The notes beneath the pieces were generated by a model, which made no database searches, was not told the DNA's origin, and saw only the letters and a list, made by a program, of their open reading frames with translations. This document shows positions 1 through 5,095 of a stretch of 5,095 nt of DNA, in pieces; within the stretch, counting starts at the first letter, position 1; every line of letters begins with the position of its first letter. Source of the DNA: Hyphomicrobiales bacterium. GTDB taxonomy: Bacteria; Pseudomonadota; Alphaproteobacteria; Rhizobiales; JALURZ01. The stretch covers positions 1 to 5,095 of the forward strand of contig JALURZ010000077.1 of the NCBI GenBank assembly GCA_027058735.1, in the 5' to 3' direction. The translations under genes and the position numbers were made by a program.

Positions 1-1
1 C

Positions 2-42
2 GCTGCACGCAAAATGCCATAATTTTGCTGCACTGCAAAATT
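2..42. promoter_or_regulatory. TGC-rich operator-like repeats upstream of ccr
   Basis: Two nearly identical boxes lie in direct orientation 25 bases apart. Bases 2-8 equal 27-33 (GCTGCAC) and bases 9-15 equal 35-41 (GCAAAAT), with one extra T at 34 in the second copy. The second copy also sits in a perfect 8-base inverted repeat, AATTTTGC (21-28) and GCAAAATT (35-42), with a six-base spacer. The 12-mer at 29-40, TGCACTGCAAAA, closely resembles the TGC-rich motif reported for PhaR, the PHB-responsive repressor of alphaproteobacteria. That match is from memory and differs at one position from the degenerate consensus I recall. TTTGCAAA-like sites of short-chain acyl-CoA regulators (ScfR/PccR/RamB type) are an alternative. 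The repeat is seen directly; the regulator is inferred. Confidence 0.5.
18..23 (+). promoter_or_regulatory. Possible -10 element of the ccr promoter
   Basis: CATAAT matches the sigma-70 -10 consensus at five of six bases. The matching -35 element would lie at or beyond the left edge of the window, so it cannot be tested here. If real, transcription would start near base 30, inside the second TGC-rich box, and the first box would lie between the -35 and -10 elements. Both positions suit a repressor. The leader to the ccr start would be about 80 bases. Evidence is one hexamer only. Confidence 0.25.
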
Positions 43-95
43 TTCCTTGATTGTGATGCTGAATTCAAGGACCATTTGGCAGTTTCGTCAATGGC

Positions 96-100
96 AAGGA
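96..100 (+). promoter_or_regulatory. Ribosome binding site of ccr
   Basis: AAGGA ends nine bases before the ATG at 110. It selects that ATG over the in-frame TTG at 47 and ATG at 56, which would add an N-terminal extension absent from known Ccr proteins. Confidence 0.7.
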
Positions 101-109
101 CCAATACCC

Positions 110-1396
110 ATGACTGCGACCGCCGCCCGGGCCAAAGCCCCCGCGCCTGCAACCAAGGATCTTTATGAAGTCGGGGAAATCCCTCCCCTCGGCCATGTGC
201 CCAAGGAGATGTATGCCTGGGTGGTGCGCCGGGAGCGCCAGGGCGAACCGAAAAAGGCGATGCAGGTCGAAGTGGTGCCGACCTGGGAGATCGACAGTCA
301 CGAGGTGCTGGTTCTGGTGATGGCCGCCGGTGTCAATTACAACGGCATCTGGGCGTCTCTGGGCACGCCGGTGTCGGTGTTCGATGTTCACAGCCACCCC
401 TTTCACATCGCCGGCTCGGACGCATCGGGCATCGTTTACGCGGTCGGTTCCAAGGTCCGCACCTGGAAAGTGGGCGACGAGGTGGTCATTCACTGCAATC
501 AGGATGACGGCGACGACGAGGAGTGCAACGGCGGCGATCCCATGAATTCGAGCACCCAGCGCATCTGGGGCTATGAGACGCCGGACGGCTCCTTCGCCCA
601 GTTCGCCCGCGCCCAGGCGCAGCAATTGATGCCGCGCCCGAAACATCTGACCTGGGAGGAAGCGGCATGTTACACGCTGACCCTCGCCACCGCCTACCGC
701 ATGCTGTTCGGCCACCGTCCCCATATCCTGCGGCCCGGCCACAATGTTCTGGTCTGGGGCGCATCGGGGGGCCTTGGCTCCATGGCGGTGCAGCTCTGCG
801 CGGCCGCCGGCGCCAACGCCATCGGCGTCGTGTCCGATGACGACAAGCGCGAATTCGTGCTCTCCCTCGGCGCCAAGGGGGTGATCAACCGCAAGGATTT
901 CGACTGCTGGGGCCAGATGCCCGAGGTCAATTCCGCGGACTATGGTGTCTGGCTGAAGGGCGTGCGTGCATTTGGCAAGGCGATCTGGGACATTACCGGC
1001 AAGGGGGTCAATGTGGACTTCGTGTTCGAGCATCCCGGCGAGGCGACCTTCCCGGTGTCGTGTTTCATCGTCAAGCGCGGCGGCATGGTGGTGTTCTGCG
1101 CCGGCACGACGGGCTACAACCTGACCATGGACGCACGCTATGTGTGGATGCACCAAAAGCGCATCCAGGGCTCGCATTTCGCCCATCTCAAGCAGGCCGC
1201 CCAGGCCAACCGGCTGGTGATCGAGCGGCGCATCGACCCCTGCATGTCGGAAGTCTACGGGTGGAAGGATATTCCCAAGGCCCACCATACCATGTGGAAG
1301 AACCGGCACCAGCCCGGCAACATGGCCGTGCTGGTATCGGCCGGAACGACGGGCCTGCGCACCGTTGAAGACGCCGTGGAGGCCGGCAATGGCTAG
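110..1396 (+). CDS. ccr: Crotonyl-CoA carboxylase/reductase
   Basis: Cytoplasmic NADPH-dependent enzyme that converts crotonyl-CoA and CO2 to (2S)-ethylmalonyl-CoA, the key step of the ethylmalonyl-CoA pathway for acetyl-CoA assimilation. The 428-residue product matches the usual length of about 430. It has the family opening DLYEVGEIPPLGHVPKEMYAW (17-37), a GroES-like MDR N-terminal domain with AAGVNYNGIW (72-81), an acidic QDDGDDEECNGGDP stretch (131-144), WGYE (153-156), the dinucleotide-binding loop GASGGLGS (217-224), FEHPGEATF (306-314) and GSHFAHL (354-360). By family knowledge the CO2 pocket uses an Asn of the NYN segment, the aromatic-Glu pair (here Tyr155-Glu156) and the His of GSHF (His356); all have counterparts. 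The start at 110 is set by AAGGA and by the N-terminus of homologues. The gene is intact. TGC-rich boxes upstream suggest control by carbon or PHB status. An EamA gene follows after 24 bases. Confidence 0.96.
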   Translation: MTATAARAKAPAPATKDLYEVGEIPPLGHVPKEMYAWVVRRERQGEPKKAMQVEVVPTWEIDSHEVLVLVMAAGVNYNGIWASLGTPVSVFDVHSHPFHIAGSDASGIVYAVGSKVRTWKVGDEVVIHCNQDDGDDEECNGGDPMNSSTQRIWGYETPDGSFAQFARAQAQQLMPRPKHLTWEEAACYTLTLATAYRMLFGHRPHILRPGHNVLVWGASGGLGSMAVQLCAAAGANAIGVVSDDDKREFVLSLGAKGVINRKDFDCWGQMPEVNSADYGVWLKGVRAFGKAIWDITGKGVNVDFVFEHPGEATFPVSCFIVKRGGMVVFCAGTTGYNLTMDARYVWMHQKRIQGSHFAHLKQAAQANRLVIERRIDPCMSEVYGWKDIPKAHHTMWKNRHQPGNMAVLVSAGTTGLRTVEDAVEAGNG

Positions 1397-1406
1397 CCGC
1401 GCGCGC

Positions 1407-1418
1407 CCGCCGCGGCGG
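1407..1418. repeat. 12-base palindrome just before the EamA start
   Basis: CCGCCGCGGCGG is a perfect palindrome ending two bases before the ATG at 1421. It lies in a 24-base gap made only of G and C up to the final A. In RNA it could form a four-base-pair stem with a CGCG loop over the place where a Shine-Dalgarno sequence should be. It may also be chance in G/C-rich DNA. Confidence 0.4.
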
Positions 1419-1420
1419 CA

Positions 1421-2314
1421 ATGAAGACAGGCGCGCCCGGCGCCCTGTCATGGTCTGTTCCGGCGGTATTCGTGCTGTTGTGGGCAACCGGGTTCATCGG
1501 CGCGCGCTATGGCATGCCCCATGCCGAACCGTTCGCGTTTCTCGCCTGGCGTTTTGCCCTTGTCACCGCGATTTTCGTGGCGATTGCGCTGGCCACGGGC
1601 GCGGCCTGGCCGACCCGGCGCCAGGCGCTGCATTCGGGTGTGGTGGGCATAATGCTGCACGGATTTTATCTGGGCGGCGTGTTCGCGGCGATCTCGCGGG
1701 GCATGCCGGTGGGCCTGTCGGCCCTGATCGTCGGCCTGCAGCCGGTGCTGACCGCGATCCTCGCCAGGCCGCTGCTGGGCGAGCGGCTCGGCGTGCGCCA
1801 GTGGCTCGGGATCGTGCTTGGTTTCGGCGGCCTGGTGCTGGTGTTGTGGCACAAAAGCGGTGTCGCCGGTCCTGCGGGCTGGGCCTGGGACACCCCGGCG
1901 GTCGCGTATTCCATTGCCGCTCTGTGCGGCATCACGGCCGCCAATTTCTATCAGAAGAAATTCGGCGGCGCCCAGGACCTGCGCACCGGCGCGATATTTC
2001 AATATGCCGCCGCTTTCATCGCCGTCGCGGCCCTGTCCTGGGTGTTCGAAACCGGCCGTGTCGCTTGGACGCCCGACTTTATTTTCGCCATGGCCTGGCT
2101 GGTGCTGGTGATGTCAGTGGGTGCCGTCACCCTGTTGATGGTCATTATCCGCAATGGCGAGGTGTCGCGCATATCGGGGCTGTTTTATCTGGTGCCGCCG
2201 GTGACCGCGATCCTCGGCTATCTGCTGTTTGGCGACCGGATGACCGGCATCGGCATGATCGGCATCGCCATCACCGCGGCCGGTGTCATGCTGGTGATGC
2301 GCAAGGCAGCGTGA
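1421..2314 (+). CDS. EamA/DMT-family transporter
   Basis: Inner-membrane protein of 297 residues with about ten hydrophobic segments, the standard size and topology of drug/metabolite transporters made of two EamA repeats of five helices. Typical marks are LLWATGFIGARYG in helix 1 (19-31), ALIVGLQPVLTAILARPLLGERL at the end of repeat 1 (about 101-123), and the matching YLVPPVTAILGYLLFGDRM near the end of repeat 2 (256-274). The family exports amino acids, metabolites or drugs; the substrate cannot be read from sequence. It starts 24 bases after ccr on the same strand, so co-transcription is likely, but that does not prove a role in the pathway. No good Shine-Dalgarno precedes the ATG and no earlier in-frame start exists after the ccr stop, so translation may be weak or coupled. 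The start is otherwise well supported because helix 1 begins at about residue 11. Confidence 0.88.
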   Translation: MKTGAPGALSWSVPAVFVLLWATGFIGARYGMPHAEPFAFLAWRFALVTAIFVAIALATGAAWPTRRQALHSGVVGIMLHGFYLGGVFAAISRGMPVGLSALIVGLQPVLTAILARPLLGERLGVRQWLGIVLGFGGLVLVLWHKSGVAGPAGWAWDTPAVAYSIAALCGITAANFYQKKFGGAQDLRTGAIFQYAAAFIAVAALSWVFETGRVAWTPDFIFAMAWLVLVMSVGAVTLLMVIIRNGEVSRISGLFYLVPPVTAILGYLLFGDRMTGIGMIGIAITAAGVMLVMRKAA

Positions 2315-2324
2315 CTCAGCCTAC

Positions 2325-3551
2325 CTATTCACCGCCTTCTGAGGGAATGCCATAGACGACCACCGCGAGCGCGAGTGCGCCAAGCGCCGCAAACAGCGCA
2401 AAGCGCGCGGCGCGCCAGCGCACCCCTTTGGTCCGGCGCAGAACTGAGGCGGCAACGAGGCATTGCAGCAGATAGTACAGCGCAAAGGCTTTCGACGCGA
2501 TGGTGATGATCTCATAGACATTGACGCTCAGGGTCAGCGCGATGCCGACCGCGGCGATGATGCCGTAGCCGAGGTGCGACTTGAGCCGGCGGGCGGACAG
2601 TTCACCGATCAGGCCACCGGCGCCGATGGTATCGGCGATGGCGGCTGAAAGCTGGGCGGCGACCGCTCCCGCGGTGAGCATGATCGGCAGCACCAGGGCG
2701 ATCGCGGCCACCATGTCGGTGATGGCGGCGACCCCGCCCCCCAGCATGGTCCGGTCGAGGACCGCCACCGACAAGGCGAAAAACAGCACATAGAGGACCG
2801 CCGCGATCCCTTGCGCGTAGCGCATGGTGCGGATTCTCAACTCCGCCGGGTACTCACCGGCGAGAAAGCGCGATGTCTCGAAACCCTGCACCACGATCAG
2901 CAGGCCAAGCGCGACCTGCACATCGCGCCAGCCAATCGCGCGCGCATCCAGCGCCGGCTGCCATTGCCCGGAGGCCGCCAGTTGCGCGTTGAGCCACGCC
3001 AACCCCACCAGGATCGCCGCGATCACCGCCAGTTTCAGCCCGACGGCGATCTCCTCCATCCATTCCAGCCCGCCCAGTCCGCGCACCACGCCATAGACGC
3101 CGAGTGCGGCCAGCAGGCCAAGGGTGACCCCGCGCGCCAGCCCGGGGTCCACGATGCCGAACCCCTTGAGCAGGAACGCAGCCAGCAGGGTGAGGTAATA
3201 GGCGACCGATATGACATAGGCCAGGATCAGCGCCAGGCGCGATGACCACTCAAGCAGATTGACCAGGCGATAGCGGTCCCATTGTTCAAACAGCGCTTCG
3301 CCATAGCGGATATTGAACCGGATCGCCGCGCCAAACAGGTAAGACAGGGCGATCAGGCCAGCCATCGGCACGGCTGCATAGGGCCCGGCGATCTCCGCCA
3401 GCAGCGGCAGCGACACCAGAAACCCCGAACCGATGATCGAGGCGAGCGGCGTCACCGTCGCGCGCCAGACCGGTGAGCGGCGCATCTGCGGAGACAACAG
3501 CCAGATGGCCAGCGCCAGCGCCGTCAGCCCGACAATCAGATTGAGCGCCAT
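2325..3551 (-). CDS. APC-superfamily-like permease, substrate unknown
   Basis: Polytopic inner-membrane protein of 408 residues with about 11-12 hydrophobic segments. Several features suggest the amino acid/polyamine/organocation (LeuT) fold: IIGSGFLVSLPLLAEIAGP (39-57), resembling the unwound first core helix with a Gly-Ser-Gly break; LEWMEEIAVGLKLAVIAAIL (162-181), resembling the fifth helix of APC permeases; and VVQGFETSRFLAGEYP (220-235), resembling the broken sixth helix and following loop. It is shorter than classical permeases (about 450-500) and I cannot match it to a named subfamily. The start is supported by GGAAAG nine bases upstream. It lies 24 bases after dsbB as the apparent last gene of a dedA-like/dsbB/permease operon. 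Its stop is 10 bases from that of the convergent EamA gene. Membrane protein is certain; APC membership is likely; transport of an amino acid or other solute is inference. Confidence 0.75.
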   Translation of the reverse strand: MALNLIVGLTALALAIWLLSPQMRRSPVWRATVTPLASIIGSGFLVSLPLLAEIAGPYAAVPMAGLIALSYLFGAAIRFNIRYGEALFEQWDRYRLVNLLEWSSRLALILAYVISVAYYLTLLAAFLLKGFGIVDPGLARGVTLGLLAALGVYGVVRGLGGLEWMEEIAVGLKLAVIAAILVGLAWLNAQLAASGQWQPALDARAIGWRDVQVALGLLIVVQGFETSRFLAGEYPAELRIRTMRYAQGIAAVLYVLFFALSVAVLDRTMLGGGVAAITDMVAAIALVLPIMLTAGAVAAQLSAAIADTIGAGGLIGELSARRLKSHLGYGIIAAVGIALTLSVNVYEIITIASKAFALYYLLQCLVAASVLRRTKGVRWRAARFALFAALGALALAVVVYGIPSEGGE

Positions 3552-3560
3552 GCGGCCGCA

Positions 3561-3566
3561 CTTTCC
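3561..3566 (-). promoter_or_regulatory. Ribosome binding site of the permease gene
   Basis: GGAAAG on the minus strand, nine bases before the ATG at 3551. The same hexamer at the same distance precedes the favoured dsbB start, which supports both choices. Confidence 0.6.
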
Positions 3567-3575
3567 AGCAGAGCC

Positions 3576-4103
3576 TTACCGGATCTTCAGGGCCCCGAAC
3601 GCGGCGCCGGCGGCAATGTTCAGGGAAATCAGCGCATTGTAGCCGGCCAGGGATATGCCGAACAGACGCCACGGCGCTTCGTCGCAGCGAATGACCCTCG
3701 CCGCCTTGAGATCGGGCAGCACGGAGCCGGAATTGCCCGCCAGCAGATCGCCTGTACAGCCGCCAGGCCCCGCCCACCATTGCCACTCGATGCCCGTATG
3801 ATAGACCGCAACGGCCGCACCCGCGAGCATGGCCAGCGCGCTCAATCCAAGGGCGAGGCGCGCCAACCGCGCCCTGCCGCCCCCATGCAGCCAGATCAGG
3901 GCCAGCAGCAACAGCGGAATCGCCGTGTAATAGGCCCAGCGCTGCTGCAGGCAGAGCGGACAAGGCGCCAGGCCGCCGATCAGCTCGAAGGCCCACGCGC
4001 CCGCGATCGTCGCCACCGAAACCAGCAGGACGATCCAGGTGAACTGCACCGCACTGAGGGGCACTGCCGATGCGAGGGGAACACTTGCGGAGCGTGTGGT
4101 CAT
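3576..4103 (-). CDS. dsbB: Disulfide bond formation protein B (DsbB family)
   Basis: Inner-membrane quinone reductase that reoxidises periplasmic DsbA and passes the electrons to ubiquinone. From the ATG at 4103 the product has 175 residues, close to E. coli DsbB (176). Four hydrophobic helices are visible. The first periplasmic loop has the redox pair in CPLC (Cys48, Cys51), followed by QQRWAYY; Arg55 stands at the same offset as E. coli Arg48, which contacts quinone. The second loop carries the other pair, Cys116 in GPGGCTG and Cys140 in VIRCDEAPWRLFGISLAGYN, 24 residues apart (26 in E. coli). All four catalytic cysteines are present, so the enzyme should work. An ATG at 4112 would add three residues, but it abuts the GGAAAG; the ATG at 4103 has correct nine-base spacing. 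It lies between a DedA-like gene and a permease gene, probably in one transcript. No dsbA is in the window. Confidence 0.93.
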   Translation of the reverse strand: MTTRSASVPLASAVPLSAVQFTWIVLLVSVATIAGAWAFELIGGLAPCPLCLQQRWAYYTAIPLLLLALIWLHGGGRARLARLALGLSALAMLAGAAVAVYHTGIEWQWWAGPGGCTGDLLAGNSGSVLPDLKAARVIRCDEAPWRLFGISLAGYNALISLNIAAGAAFGALKIR

Positions 4104-4112
4104 GGGGCACAT

Positions 4113-4119
4113 CTTTCCT
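4113..4119 (-). promoter_or_regulatory. Ribosome binding site deciding the dsbB start
   Basis: AGGAAAG on the minus strand fills most of the gap between the DedA-like stop (4124-4126) and dsbB. It directly touches the ATG at 4112, too close for initiation, but lies nine bases before the ATG at 4103. This favours 4103. Confidence 0.65.
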
Positions 4120-4123
4120 GAAA

Positions 4124-4705
4124 TCAGACAAACAGTCTTATGGCGAGAAATCCGCCGATCAGCAAGGCCACAAAAATGGCGAAAAGGAGACCGAGATAAC
4201 GCTCGATAAAATCGCGGATGGGCGGGCCGAACCAGTAGAGAAGGCCGCAGACCAGATAAAACCGCAAGCCCCGCGCAGCCACACTGGCGATGGCGAAAAC
4301 CTTCAGGTCCAGCGCCGTCGCGCCGCTCGCGATGGTGATGACCTTGTAGGGAAAAGGCGTCACCCCGGCGGTAAAGACGATCCAGTCGCCATTGGTGTTG
4401 TAGCGCTCCGCAAACCGCTGAAACGCCTCCATATAGCCATAAAGGTCGATCAGCGGACGGCCCAGGGCATCGAACAGGTAATATCCGATGGCATAGCCCG
4501 CGAACCCGCCCAGAACCGATGCTGCCGTGGCAATCGTCGCATACACGAACGCCCGCCGGCGCCGGGCCAGGGTCATGGGAATGAGGGCGGCATCGGGGGG
4601 CACTGGAAAAAATGAACTTTCCGCGAAGGCCAGGCCCGCCAGCGCCCAGCCGGCATGGCGGTGGGCGGACAGGGACATGGTCCAGTCGTAGAGTTTGCGC
4701 AGCAT
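4124..4705 (-). CDS. DedA/YqaA-family (VTT domain) membrane protein
   Basis: Inner-membrane protein of 193 residues with several hydrophobic segments, fitting the YqaA branch of the DedA/SNARE-associated (VTT) superfamily. Marks are AFAESSFFPVPPDAALIPM (26-44), the N-terminal re-entrant segment with an acidic residue (Glu29) and conserved prolines; a Gly-rich helix with GGFAGYAIGYYLF (66-78); TPFPYKVITIASGA (116-129), the second re-entrant segment; and ARGLRFYLV (144-152) with the arginines expected after it. DedA proteins are linked to envelope integrity, proton-motive force, and undecaprenyl-phosphate or lipid translocation; YqaA members are poorly characterised, so the function here is inferred. 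It is the first gene of the leftward cluster, with a short leader from the candidate promoter at 4729-4756. The ATG at 4705 has only a weak GGGG upstream. An internal Met at residue 10 has no better site. Its stop is 20 bases from the dsbB start. Confidence 0.88.
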   Translation of the reverse strand: MLRKLYDWTMSLSAHRHAGWALAGLAFAESSFFPVPPDAALIPMTLARRRRAFVYATIATAASVLGGFAGYAIGYYLFDALGRPLIDLYGYMEAFQRFAERYNTNGDWIVFTAGVTPFPYKVITIASGATALDLKVFAIASVAARGLRFYLVCGLLYWFGPPIRDFIERYLGLLFAIFVALLIGGFLAIRLFV

Positions 4706-4728
4706 GTGACCCCGCTTCGTGAGCGCTC

Positions 4729-4756
4729 TTTATCAGGGCGGCACGGGCACTGTCTA
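4729..4756 (-). promoter_or_regulatory. Candidate promoter of the DedA-dsbB-permease operon
   Basis: On the minus strand, TAGACA (4756-4751, five of six to TTGACA) is followed after 16 bases by GATAAA (4734-4729, four of six to TATAAT). Transcription would start near 4722, leaving a leader of about 17 bases to the ATG at 4705. An 8-base palindrome, GAGCGCTC (4721-4728), sits at the predicted start and could be chance or a site of control. Confidence 0.45.
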
Positions 4757-4788
4757 CGGGCTTGACCGGCAGCGTGATGTGTGGCCCG

Positions 4789-4830
4789 GATCCGGCGCGG
4801 GCGCCCGCGCTGCCCGGTTGACGCCGGATC
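4789..4830. repeat. Nested inverted repeats in the divergent intergenic region
   Basis: GATCCGGCG (4789-4797) and CGCCGGATC (4822-4830) form a perfect 9-base inverted repeat. Overlapping its left arm is a perfect 16-base palindrome, GCGCGGGCGCCCGCGC (4795-4810). The right arm overlaps the last two bases of the tRNA -35 element and runs into the spacer. The two structures share bases 4795-4797 and cannot both form fully. Protein binding or DNA structure between two divergent promoters is possible; no known operator is recognised. Confidence 0.5.
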
Positions 4831-4845
4831 AGCGATGCCTATGAT
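4818..4845 (+). promoter_or_regulatory. Sigma-70 promoter of the tRNA-Leu gene
   Basis: TTGACG (4818-4823, five of six) and TATGAT (4840-4845, five of six) are separated by 16 bases. Transcription would begin around 4852, giving a 5' leader of about 14 bases before the mature tRNA at 4866. The discriminator after the -10 is rich in G and C (CGCGTTCGCCCGC), as usual for stable-RNA promoters under stringent control. Confidence 0.75.
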
Positions 4846-4865
4846 CGCGTTCGCCCGCAAACCGG

Positions 4866-4952
4866 GCCCCTGTGGCGGAATTGGTAGACGCGGCAGACTC
4901 AAAATCTGTTGTCTGTAAGGACGTGGGAGTTCGAGTCTCCCCGGGGGCACCA
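4866..4952 (+). tRNA. tRNA-Leu(CAA)
   Basis: A complete class II tRNA that reads UUG codons. The acceptor arms GCCCCTG (4866-4872) and CGGGGGC (4942-4948) pair over seven base pairs with one G-T. The anticodon stem GCAGA/TCTGT (4893-4897, 4905-4909) closes the loop CTCAAAA, with anticodon CAA at 4900-4902. A long variable arm with a GTC/GAC stem, typical of leucine tRNA, precedes the T arm GGGAG-TTCGAGT-CTCCC (4925-4941). The discriminator is A4949 and CCA is encoded at 4950-4952. A good promoter lies just upstream. Confidence 0.97.
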
Positions 4953-5085
4953 TTGTTTCGCTCACGCTGTCGCCCTTCGGGCTGCGCTCCTCAGGCGGCG
5001 GCGCAGGGGCGCCGGGCCGCGGTCGCGGCCTTGGCTGCACCAATTTCTCGCTCACGGGTCGTTTGCGCTGCGCGTCACGTCCTCC
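4947..5085 (+). repeat. Imperfect direct repeat starting at the tRNA 3' end
   Basis: Bases 4947-4966 and 5037-5056 match at 17 of 20 positions. Both begin GCACCA, in the first copy the end of the tRNA gene, and both contain CGCTCACG. With gaps the likeness continues through GTCG, CTGCGC and TCCTC to about 4992 and 5085. The unit offset is 90 bases. It could be a decayed duplication of the tRNA 3' flank, such as an old attachment-site scar, or a local G/C-rich repeat. No integrase lies in the window. Confidence 0.4.
5015..5030. repeat. Hairpin downstream of tRNA-Leu
   Basis: GGCCGCG (5015-5021) and CGCGGCC (5024-5030) form a perfect 7-base inverted repeat; as RNA, a six-pair stem with a GGTC loop is likely. 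It lies 62 bases after the tRNA. No run of T follows, so it is a poor intrinsic terminator, though it could stop 3' trimming nucleases. A smaller hairpin, GCCC-TTC-GGGC, is at 4972-4982. I see no gene in 4953-5095. Confidence 0.4.
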
Positions 5086-5095
5086 AGTCCGAAAT

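Noticed and set aside
47..109. An N-terminal extension of Ccr from TTG 47 or ATG 56
   Set aside because: The extra residues do not resemble the N-terminus of known Ccr proteins, and AAGGA at 96-100 is correctly placed for the ATG at 110.
65..1309. A 414-codon open frame on the minus strand spanning most of ccr
   Set aside because: It is a mirror of ccr caused by G/C-ending codons. The translation is rich in His, Arg, Gly and Ala with no membrane or domain pattern, and the plus-strand protein is an unmistakable Ccr.
2315..2324. A shared terminator between the convergent EamA and permease genes
   Set aside because: Only 10 bases separate the stop codons and I find no convincing hairpin with a T run on either strand. 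Transcription may overlap or end by Rho.
1450..2355. A 301-codon plus-strand frame overlapping the EamA gene and running past its stop
   Set aside because: Its product is Arg/Gly/His-rich without helices, while the frame beginning at 1421 gives a clear ten-helix DMT protein.
3286..4131. A 281-codon minus-strand frame across dsbB and the start of the permease gene
   Set aside because: It looked like a possible fusion or frameshift, but both overlapped genes are intact, have their own ribosome sites and carry all expected motifs.
4972..5030. Intrinsic terminator for tRNA-Leu
   Set aside because: Two hairpins exist (4972-4982 and 5015-5030), but neither is followed by a run of T, so I list the larger one only as a repeat.
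4573..5055. A 160-codon minus-strand frame covering the tRNA and the start of the DedA-like gene
   Set aside because: Its segment GRLELPRPYRQQILSLPR is the familiar false translation of the antisense of a tRNA-Leu gene, often misannotated as a hypothetical protein.

Overview
The window looks like chromosomal DNA of a high-G+C alphaproteobacterium. The main reason is a full-length crotonyl-CoA carboxylase/reductase (Ccr) of the type found in Rhodobacter, Methylobacterium and their relatives, the signature enzyme of the ethylmalonyl-CoA pathway. The DsbB and YqaA-like DedA proteins and the dense, G/C-ending codon use fit that placement. No transposase, phage gene, CRISPR array or toxin system is visible. 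The content is mostly ordinary housekeeping and accessory metabolism, so the interest lies in the regulatory DNA, two transporters of unknown substrate and a decayed repeat beside a tRNA gene.

Left part, plus strand (1-2314). A control region with two near-identical TGC-rich boxes and a perfect inverted repeat precedes ccr (110-1396). The boxes resemble the motif described for PhaR, the regulator that couples polyhydroxybutyrate (PHB) metabolism to acyl-CoA supply. Ccr reduces and carboxylates crotonyl-CoA, drawn from the same acetoacetyl-CoA/3-hydroxybutyryl-CoA pool that feeds PHB, so such control would make sense. A ten-helix EamA/DMT exporter-like gene (1421-2314) follows 24 bases later and is probably co-transcribed. 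The gap is all G/C and holds a 12-base palindrome instead of a clear ribosome binding site.

Middle and right, minus strand (4705-2325). Three membrane-protein genes read leftwards with short gaps: a DedA/YqaA-type protein, DsbB, and an APC-superfamily-like permease. They look like one operon driven from a candidate promoter at 4729-4756. The permease gene converges on the EamA gene with only 10 bases between stop codons. DsbB reoxidises the periplasmic disulfide catalyst DsbA and passes electrons to quinone. DedA proteins act in membrane lipid or undecaprenyl-phosphate handling. The permease substrate cannot be told from sequence.

Right end (4706-5095). A 160-base divergent intergenic region carries the operon promoter on the minus strand, a strong promoter for tRNA-Leu on the plus strand, and two nested G/C-rich dyads between them. 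tRNA-Leu(CAA) occupies 4866-4952 with encoded CCA. Beyond it, the last 143 bases hold no convincing gene. They contain an imperfect direct repeat that begins with the GCACCA end of the tRNA, and a 16-base hairpin.
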